Position numbers and translations under genes: made by a program. Below are positions 58,908 to 64,000 of a DNA stretch of 64,000 nt, piece after piece (within the stretch, counting starts at the first letter, position 1; every line of letters begins with the position of its first letter). The notes under the pieces were generated by a model, which saw only the letters and a list, made by a program, of their open reading frames with translations, did no database searches and was not told the origin of the DNA. The stretch is from UMGS1668 sp035447605 (lineage in GTDB: Bacteria > Bacillota > Clostridia > Oscillospirales > Ruminococcaceae). The stretch covers positions 68,680 to 132,679 of the forward strand of contig DAOTHJ010000003.1 of the NCBI GenBank assembly GCA_035447605.1. Direction: 5' to 3'.

Positions 58908-59674
58908 CGGCCTATGAAAAAGTCATGGCGGCCAGAGCCAAAAACAGATACACCTCTGCGGATTTTATCCGCGGGATCTTCACCAATTTCATTGAGATGC
59001 ACGGAGACCGCCGCTTTGCGGACGACCGGGCAATCATCGCCGGTATCGCCTATTTGGATGGCATCCCCGTTACCGTGATCGGAATCGAAAAGGGCAAGGA
59101 TGTCAGGGAGAAAGCCGCGCGCAATTTCGGCTCGGCCAATCCCGAGGGCTACCGCAAGGCGCTGCGGCAGATGAAACTCGCCGAGAAATTCGGGCGGCCC
59201 GTCATCTGCTTTGTGGATACCTCCGGGGCTTACTGCGGCATGGGTGCTGAGGAACGGGGCCAGGGACAGGCCATTGCGGAAAACCTCACGGAGATGATGG
59301 CCCTCAGAACCCCGGTCATTTCAGTTGTCATCGGGGAGGGCGGCAGCGGCGGGGCGCTCGCGCTCGCGGTCGCCGACGAGGTCTGGATGCTCGAGAACGC
59401 CGTCTATTCGGTCATCTCCCCGGAGGGCTGCGCCAGCATCCTGTGGAAGGACAGCGCCAAGGTGGAGGAGGCCAGTGAATGCCTGAAGCTGACGGCGGAG
59501 GACCTGCTTGCGATGAATGTGATCGAAAAAATTATTCCGGAGGGCCAGACCCTCTTTGAGAATCTCAAAAGCGAGCTGATCCGGGCGCTGCGCGAACGCG
59601 CCTCCCTCTGCCGGGATGCGCTTGTGGAGAACCGTTATCAGAGGTTCCGAAGGATCGGTGATCTCCATGATTAA
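58904..59674 (+). CDS. accA: Acetyl-CoA carboxylase carboxyltransferase subunit alpha
   Basis: 256 residues from ATG 58904 (overlapping accD as ATGA, with GGGAGG upstream). It is shorter than the 310-320 residues of E. coli AccA because the N-terminal helices are reduced, as in other Bacillota cluster versions. MHGDRRFADDRAIIAGIAYLDG, FVDTSGAYCGMGAEERGQGQAIAEN (in part) and VIGEGGSGGALAL plus SVISPEGCASILWKD are conserved. The degV start lies in its last 8 bases. Confidence 0.95.
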   Translation: MTAYEKVMAARAKNRYTSADFIRGIFTNFIEMHGDRRFADDRAIIAGIAYLDGIPVTVIGIEKGKDVREKAARNFGSANPEGYRKALRQMKLAEKFGRPVICFVDTSGAYCGMGAEERGQGQAIAENLTEMMALRTPVISVVIGEGGSGGALALAVADEVWMLENAVYSVISPEGCASILWKDSAKVEEASECLKLTAEDLLAMNVIEKIIPEGQTLFENLKSELIRALRERASLCRDALVENRYQRFRRIGDLHD

Positions 59675-60488
59675 GATTATCACCGATTCCACCGTTTATC
59701 TTAAAAAACAGGAGGCCGACCTTCTGGGCGTACAGGTGGTGCCAATTCCGTATACCGTCGGAGATCTCGGGTATCAGGAGACCTATTCGGACCGGAACGG
59801 CAGCTTTGAAGGCCTGCTTCGCTCAAACGAAACCTTCACGACCTCCCAACCGAACGTCGAGGCGTTTCTAAGCGTCTTTGAGGAGGAACTATCCCAGGGC
59901 AATGAAGTCCTGTGCATGACGATTTCTTCCCGGCTCAGCGGGACGTACAGCGCGGCGTATATGGCCGCGAGGCAGACCGGAAGCGAAAAGATCGCGGTGT
60001 TCGACAGCCGGCTGACCGCGGGGGGGATTTATCTGTTGGTCTGCGAAGCCAGAAGGCTCGCGGATGGGGGCGAGGGGCTCGAGAGCATCGTGGAGCAGCT
60101 TGCCCGGATCAGGGAAAAGATCACGATCGCCTTTTCCGTCGACGATATGATGCCGCTTCAGCGCAGCGGAAGGATCGGTTTTGTCCGCATGAGCGTACGG
60201 ACCATCCTCAACCAAAAGCCCATTTTGCTTTGTAGGGACGGGGCGGTGGTCTCCGACAGCATGGCCCGCGGGCATGCGGAGATTTTGCGGAAGCTCGCGG
60301 AAAAAGTCCCTCCGGAGGCAAAAGGCGCCGTGGTGAATTATATCGAAAACAGCCGCACGGCCAGCGACCTCTACCATGTGATTCAGCAGAAGTACCCCGA
60401 TCTTCCCATCAAACTGCAGAAGATGGGCCCGGTTCTGGGAATCCATCTGGGGCTGCGGGTCGTGGCGGTCTCGTTTCTCGCGGACTGA
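59667..60488 (+). CDS. DegV-family fatty-acid-binding protein (FakB-like)
   Basis: 273 residues. IITDSTVYL at the N-terminus, TISSRLSGTYSAAYMA and RTILNQKPIL with the C-terminal YIEN fold match DegV. In Gram-positive bacteria DegV/FakB proteins bind a fatty acid for phosphorylation by FakA and so feed exogenous acyl chains into lipids. No fakA is in the window. ATG 59667 overlaps accA by 8 bases, so it belongs to the fatty-acid operon, which supports a FakB role. Confidence 0.88.
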   Translation: MIKIITDSTVYLKKQEADLLGVQVVPIPYTVGDLGYQETYSDRNGSFEGLLRSNETFTTSQPNVEAFLSVFEEELSQGNEVLCMTISSRLSGTYSAAYMAARQTGSEKIAVFDSRLTAGGIYLLVCEARRLADGGEGLESIVEQLARIREKITIAFSVDDMMPLQRSGRIGFVRMSVRTILNQKPILLCRDGAVVSDSMARGHAEILRKLAEKVPPEAKGAVVNYIENSRTASDLYHVIQQKYPDLPIKLQKMGPVLGIHLGLRVVAVSFLAD

Positions 60489-60503
60489 CCGGGAGGATTG
60501 CCT

Positions 60504-61055
60504 ATGAAGACAAAAACGGAAAATGTGATTCTTGCGGGGCTGTTTGCGGCCTTGATCTGCATGGGCGCCTTCATCAAGGTGCCGCTTCTGTTTGTTCCCA
60601 TGACGCTGCAGTTTTTCTTTGTCAACCTCGCGATCCTTTTTCAGGAGCGGCCTTACGGAATACTTTCCGTACTGGCTTATCTGCTGCTCGGCCTCGGCGG
60701 TCTGCCCGTCTTTGCGGGCGGCGGCGGAATCTCGTATCTCCTCAACCCGACTTTTGGGTATCTGATCGGGTTTCTGCTGGCGGCCGCGGTTTCGGGATAT
60801 CTGAAAAACAGGCTGGCCCATACGGCTTCCGGCTGCATCCTGCTGAGCATGCTCAATATCTTTCTCATACACCTGTGCGGTGTTTCCTACTTTTATTGCC
60901 TCTCCAATTTTTATCTGGGAAACCCGATTTCCTTCACGAAACTTCTTGTCGTAGGGTCGCTGATTTTCCTCCCCAACGACATTCTCAGCGGAGTGCTTTC
61001 CTCCTTTTTTGCGGTAAAAATGCGGCGTCTCCGGAATACCCGGCGGATGGCGTAG
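60504..61055 (+). CDS. bioY: Biotin transporter BioY
   Basis: 183 residues with six membrane helices. ILAGLFAALICMGAFIKVPL, GILSVLAYLLLGLGGLPVFAGGGGISYLLNPTFGYLIGFL (quoted key part: GLPVFAGGGGISYLLNPTFGY) match BioY: the GlxGlPVFagG...P-t-GYl-gf motif is the substrate-binding region. It is the S-component that takes up biotin, alone or with an ECF module encoded elsewhere. GGGAGG precedes ATG 60504 (TTG 60498 upstream is unlikely). As last gene of the fatty-acid operon it supplies the cofactor of AccB. Confidence 0.92.
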   Translation: MKTKTENVILAGLFAALICMGAFIKVPLLFVPMTLQFFFVNLAILFQERPYGILSVLAYLLLGLGGLPVFAGGGGISYLLNPTFGYLIGFLLAAAVSGYLKNRLAHTASGCILLSMLNIFLIHLCGVSYFYCLSNFYLGNPISFTKLLVVGSLIFLPNDILSGVLSSFFAVKMRRLRNTRRMA

Positions 61056-61074
61056 CGGTTTTACCGCTTTTTTT
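61054..61074 (+). terminator. Terminator at the end of the fatty-acid operon
   Basis: Compact hairpin AGCGG-TTTTA-CCGCT followed by seven T, overlapping the bioY stop. Confidence 0.8.
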
Positions 61075-61367
61075 GCGCCGAAGATGCTCTCTGAAAAAGG
61101 ATAAAACGCGGTCTCTCTCTTATTTTCTTTGAAATAAATTTTACAAGACCATTTTTTCTAAATAACTCCGTTTGTCATACCGAAAAAGCAACAACAAGCT
61201 CGAATAATATGAAAATGGACAAAAAAATGGAGAAATTTGCTTGCTATTTTTGCTTTTATGATTATGATAAAGCATAGAGCCTCCGGCGATGCGTTCGAAA
61301 AGACCGATCTCTTTTTGGCGTATGCCGGAAGATAATTGCGAACAAAAGAAATGGAGGAAGAGAAAAC
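61075..61367 (+). other. Intergenic region and 5' leader of the surface protein gene
   Basis: About 290 bases without a gene. The first half is AT-rich. A loosely promoter-like stretch (TTGCTT near 61238, TATGAT near 61257) has spacing that is not ideal. The second half contains a predicted structured leader (61281-61343) and the AATGGAGGAAG ribosome binding site ending at 61360. Confidence 0.5.
61281..61343 (+). ncRNA. Predicted structured 5' leader with possible H-type pseudoknot
   Basis: CCGGC-(G)-ATGCG (61283-61293) pairs with CGTATGCCGG (61319-61328) in a 10-bp stem with one bulged G. The loop contains AAAAGA / TCT-TTTTT complementarity. GTTCG (61293-61297) at the loop entrance is complementary to CGAAC (61339-61343) just 3' of the stem. 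I could not match it to a riboswitch class. Confidence 0.4.
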
Positions 61368-62999
61368 ATGAAAAAACTGCTCGGAATTTTATTGGCGGCG
61401 CTGCTCCTGCTTGGACTGTTGCCGGTCACGGCGCTCGCAGAGCCATCAAGCGCCATCTCGGTCAGCAACAGCACGGAGTTGGGAGACGCGATCACCAATA
61501 TCGCCGATGGAGGTATGATCACGCTGACCGACAGCTTCAATACGGGGGATACGACGTATACCATTCCCGCAGACAAAACCATCATCCTGAATCTAAACGG
61601 CAAAACGATCACCACGACGGCGGATCCTTTTATGAAGGTCTCGCTCGGCGCCGACCTGACCATCAACGATACGGCAGGTGGCGGCGAGCTCCGCGAGACG
61701 CGCGATTACAGCTATCTGATTCTGAATTCGGGAACGCTTGTCATCAACGCAGGAACATTCACTTCCGAATCCGTGGAGTATTATTGGGGCTGCGATGAAT
61801 ATTACGGTGGACAGTATGCGGTTGCCATGTCGGCCAACAGCGCCACCACCATTAACGGCGGCACGTTCAACGGCACCTTCTACACCAACGGAACAAAGAG
61901 CGGTCAGACCCTGACCATCAACGGAGGCACCTTCCATAAAATGTTCTATCTTGCCTCCGCGAACGAGACCATCACGATCAACGACGGCACGTTTGACCTG
62001 AATGGGGAACAGCAATTTGAGCCAAATGCCATCATCGAGATTAAAGCCGGTACGTTGGATATCTATGGCGGCACATTCGAACTGGATATCGACACCACCG
62101 GTAACGACTCCGCAGTGGCCGGAGGCAACGGCTCCGGCGCATTTACAGGCGTGATTATTGCCTGCAAGCCGAGCACCTCCCAAACGGGTTCTTACGGCAG
62201 CGCGGCCATTGTCAACATCTACGACGGCGTCTTTGAAAACCAAGACGGCGACTGCATCGTTGCGGTCGACCAGACGGCAACCGGAAATGTCGGCGGCGGT
62301 ACCGCCTCTTTCGACATCTCCGACGGCAGATTTATCGGCGCGCTGGCGGTGTACGATACCAGCACCAACGAAGTGAACGAACCATCCATCACGGTGACCG
62401 GTGGCTATTACACGGAAAACCCGGAGGAGTTTCTCCCCGAAAACGGAGAATACTGGGTACGGCCCACGTACGGAACTTACTCTTTTAAAGTCATGCCCAC
62501 CAGCGCCCAGAACGATGACGACGATGACGATGAAGATGAGGGACCGATCGTCTCGGGTTCCAATGCCGAATCTGAGCGCCTTAACAAGGCTACGGAAGAA
62601 TATCAGACGCTGAAGAGCTTTGCCGTTTCCACCGGATTCAAAACCGGGGACATCATCGCCTCCTGGGATATTGATCTTGACGGAAAAGGTCCCTGGAAGC
62701 TCACGTTTGAGCTTGGCAAAGAGTATGCCGGCGAGACCGTCACCATCTATCACCTGAAAAAGAATGGCGATGTTGAGACCTTTGTCGTCACCGCGAACAA
62801 GTACGGCGACGCGAAGATTACCGTAGACAGCGCCTCTCCGTTTATGGTTGTGGAAGGAAAAGCGACAACCTCCGCCAATTCCGGAGAAACCGTCAAGGAA
62901 TTGAACCCGAATACCGGTGTTTCCGACGTGGCGGCCCTTGTCTCTGCGCTGGCCTTGATCTCCCTGATTGCCGGCGCGGCAACCGCTTTCAAAAAATAA
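61368..62999 (+). CDS. Sortase-anchored surface protein with beta-helix-like repeats
   Basis: 543 residues. Signal peptide MKKLLGILLAALLLLGLLPVTALAE (start and cleavage in parts: MKKLLGILLAA, VTALAE). Residues about 30-370 contain repeated short strands with the phrase INGGTF or variants (TINGGTFNG, TINGGTFHK, TINDGTFDL, IYGGTFEL, TVTGGYY), typical of a right-handed beta-helix. An Asp-rich hinge (NDDDDDDEDE) leads to a small beta domain similar to that of the 47130-47792 protein (TFELGKEYAGETVTIYHLKK). The C-terminus is a complete sorting signal: LNPNTG, a hydrophobic helix, then FKK. Expected to be attached to the cell wall. Binding target unknown. AATGGAGGAAG precedes the ATG. Confidence 0.87.
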   Translation: MKKLLGILLAALLLLGLLPVTALAEPSSAISVSNSTELGDAITNIADGGMITLTDSFNTGDTTYTIPADKTIILNLNGKTITTTADPFMKVSLGADLTINDTAGGGELRETRDYSYLILNSGTLVINAGTFTSESVEYYWGCDEYYGGQYAVAMSANSATTINGGTFNGTFYTNGTKSGQTLTINGGTFHKMFYLASANETITINDGTFDLNGEQQFEPNAIIEIKAGTLDIYGGTFELDIDTTGNDSAVAGGNGSGAFTGVIIACKPSTSQTGSYGSAAIVNIYDGVFENQDGDCIVAVDQTATGNVGGGTASFDISDGRFIGALAVYDTSTNEVNEPSITVTGGYYTENPEEFLPENGEYWVRPTYGTYSFKVMPTSAQNDDDDDDEDEGPIVSGSNAESERLNKATEEYQTLKSFAVSTGFKTGDIIASWDIDLDGKGPWKLTFELGKEYAGETVTIYHLKKNGDVETFVVTANKYGDAKITVDSASPFMVVEGKATTSANSGETVKELNPNTGVSDVAALVSALALISLIAGAATAFKK

Positions 63000-63013
63000 T
63001 CGGATGTAAAAGC

Positions 63014-63045
63014 AAAAAAAGAGCCCCCGCAAGGGGCTCTTTTTT
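63014..63045 (+). terminator. Rho-independent terminator after the surface protein gene
   Basis: AAAAAAGAGCCCC / GGGGCTCTTTTTT perfect stem with a 5-base loop. Confidence 0.95.
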
Positions 63046-63153
63046 ATATGATTTTCGTTCAAAATCCGATGAGACGGCTCTTTCCGGTCCGCATGCCGAG
63101 GCCTTTTCCTTTTGGAAAAAGTGGCCCCGGATCGCCCGCCATAGGCTGGGTTT

Positions 63154-64000
63154 TCAGTCGAATTTCGGTACCCGGAACGGCAGGGCAGCCGGGCGGACGG
63201 AGATATCCAGTTCAGTGCCGCGGTAGACTTCGCCGTCCATGCAGATGGAAAGCTCCTCGTCGCTTTCGATCTTCACACTTTTGATTTTCTTATAAAGCAG
63301 CAGCGGTTTGATCTCTTCATTATAAAGGTGCTTTCCCGATTTATAAATGCCGATCAGATGGCTGACCTGAGACAGAGCGACCTTTTTGATGCCGCAGAAA
63401 TCAATCAGGCCGTCGTCGAGTTTCGCCTCGGGCGTGGGGTAGTAGCCGCCGCCGTAGCAGATGCCGTTGCCGAAAGCCGAAAGAGTGAGTGATCCCTCAT
63501 AGACTTCGCCGTCGTCAAACGTGAGCTTCATCGGAATGCCGAGCTTGCCCAGCACGGAGACCCCGGTGGAGAGGTTGTAGGCCATCGGCCCGGATACAAA
63601 CGGAATTTTCTTGAAGCGGTTCATCCGGTCGCAGATGATGGAGTCGAGGCCGATGTTGCACATATTTGTGCAGATGCGGCCGCTGCAGTCCAATACGTCG
63701 ATCATCCGGGTGCTGCCGTCCAGGAGCTTCTGCAGGTCGCGGTAGTCGGAGGTTTTTCCACCAGTGGATTTAATGAAATCGTTGCCGGAGCCGCAGGGAT
63801 AGCAGGCGAAGCTGACGCCGGGACGCTCGAAGCCGCCGTTGACGACCTCAAAGAAAGTGCCGTCACCGCCGCAGGCCACAAAGCAGGCCTTCTCTCCTTC
63901 AAGAACCGGGCAGTCCCGGCTGAAGCGGATGGCATCCCCAGGACACTCCGACAAATAAATATGATATTCGACACGTTTTCCGCTAAAAAAAGAGCGGACC
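63154..64000 (-). CDS. Diacylglycerol-kinase/YegS-family lipid kinase, 5' end outside window
   Basis: The minus-strand frame is open to the window edge, so the start codon lies beyond it. The C-terminal 280 residues show the DAGK catalytic motif FVACGGDGTFFEVVNGG, YPCGSGNDFIKS, NIGLDSIICDRMN and AFGNGICYGGGYYPTPEAKLDDGLIDF, all diagnostic of the YegS/BmrU/DgkB family. These soluble kinases phosphorylate diacylglycerol or related lipids at the membrane, feeding back lipid turnover to phosphatidic acid. The N-terminal NPxSG segment is not visible. It converges with the surface protein gene. Confidence 0.9.
   Translation of the reverse strand, partial: VRSFFSGKRVEYHIYLSECPGDAIRFSRDCPVLEGEKACFVACGGDGTFFEVVNGGFERPGVSFACYPCGSGNDFIKSTGGKTSDYRDLQKLLDGSTRMIDVLDCSGRICTNMCNIGLDSIICDRMNRFKKIPFVSGPMAYNLSTGVSVLGKLGIPMKLTFDDGEVYEGSLTLSAFGNGICYGGGYYPTPEAKLDDGLIDFCGIKKVALSQVSHLIGIYKSGKHLYNEEIKPLLLYKKIKSVKIESDEELSICMDGEVYRGTELDISVRPAALPFRVPKFD

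Noticed and set aside
61281..61343. Cyclic-di-GMP or fluoride riboswitch.
   Set aside because: The GGCGATGC...TTCG stretch superficially resembles parts of a fluoride motif, but the conserved core bases and the second stem arrangement are absent, and no cyclic-di-GMP consensus (GGGCAAACC, GGGACGCAAAG) is present.
1..64000. Insertion sequences, prophage, CRISPR arrays, tRNA or rRNA genes.
   Set aside because: No transposase or integrase reading, no evenly spaced direct repeats and no cloverleaf or rRNA-like sequence was found by eye. A tRNAscan and repeat search would be decisive.

Overview
The window reads as a chromosomal stretch of an anaerobic Bacillota, most likely class Clostridia (Lachnospiraceae-like or a close relative). 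The evidence is gene order and gene choice, not a database match. The fatty-acid cluster runs fabT-fabH-acpP-fabK-fabD-fabG-fabF-accB-fabZ-accC-accD-accA. Rel, dtd, an MBL hydrolase and hemZ are adjacent. A yabM/mazG/HU/S4 block is present, ribosome binding sites are strong AGGAGG types, promoters are sigma-A-like, and three secreted proteins end in NP[DN]TG. Base composition is GC-rich throughout. I saw no tRNA, rRNA, CRISPR array, insertion sequence or prophage. The window edges cut two genes: a PHP-domain protein on the left and a diacylglycerol-kinase-family protein on the right.

Layout. 1-7.8 kb holds the end of a PHP phosphoesterase gene, a lipoprotein gene with an apparent 1-base frameshift, a TetR regulator, a two-gene sufC-sufB-like pair, a ZIP metal transporter, the UV-damage endonuclease UvsE and a TspO/MBR-like membrane protein on the minus strand. 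8.0-21.2 kb is a complete arginine/carbamoyl-phosphate block (argG-H-C-J-B-D, argF, carA, carB) behind a consensus promoter overlapped by two ArgR-like boxes. Its last gene is an unusual continuous fusion of carbamoyl-phosphate synthase large subunit with a diaminopimelate-epimerase-like domain whose active site is altered. 21.6-23.9 kb is a membrane GGDEF-EAL gene broken by two offsetting single-base shifts. 24-29.7 kb carries a zinc alcohol dehydrogenase, then mostly minus-strand genes: an alkaline-phosphatase-superfamily protein, small proteins, and a DUF3006/MBL/SLOG/acyltransferase operon.

29.9-32.7 kb holds an acidic single-pass membrane protein and a secreted NPDTG-tailed protein. 32.8-47 kb is housekeeping: recJ, rel, dtd, an MBL hydrolase, hemZ, a nucleoside kinase, a zinc-ribbon protein, purine nucleoside phosphorylase, an MTA/SAH deaminase-like amidohydrolase, a SpoVB-like flippase, mazG, HU and an S4 protein. 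47-63 kb contains a second NPNTG-tailed secreted protein, the biotin ligase birA (minus strand), a DMT transporter, the type II fatty-acid and acetyl-CoA carboxylase operon with a FabT-like repressor at its head and degV (fakB-like) and bioY at its tail, and a large beta-helix-like NPNTG surface protein.

How it fits together. Arginine is made from glutamate through the cyclic ArgJ route and carbamoyl phosphate. Fatty-acid synthesis is packaged with biotin uptake (BioY), biotin attachment (BirA, AccB) and probable exogenous fatty-acid handling (DegV/FakB). The most notable findings are the CarB-DapF fusion with its displaced cysteine, the NPxTG protein family in which two members lack a membrane anchor, the minimal SufCB pair, and several candidate operators and structured leaders.
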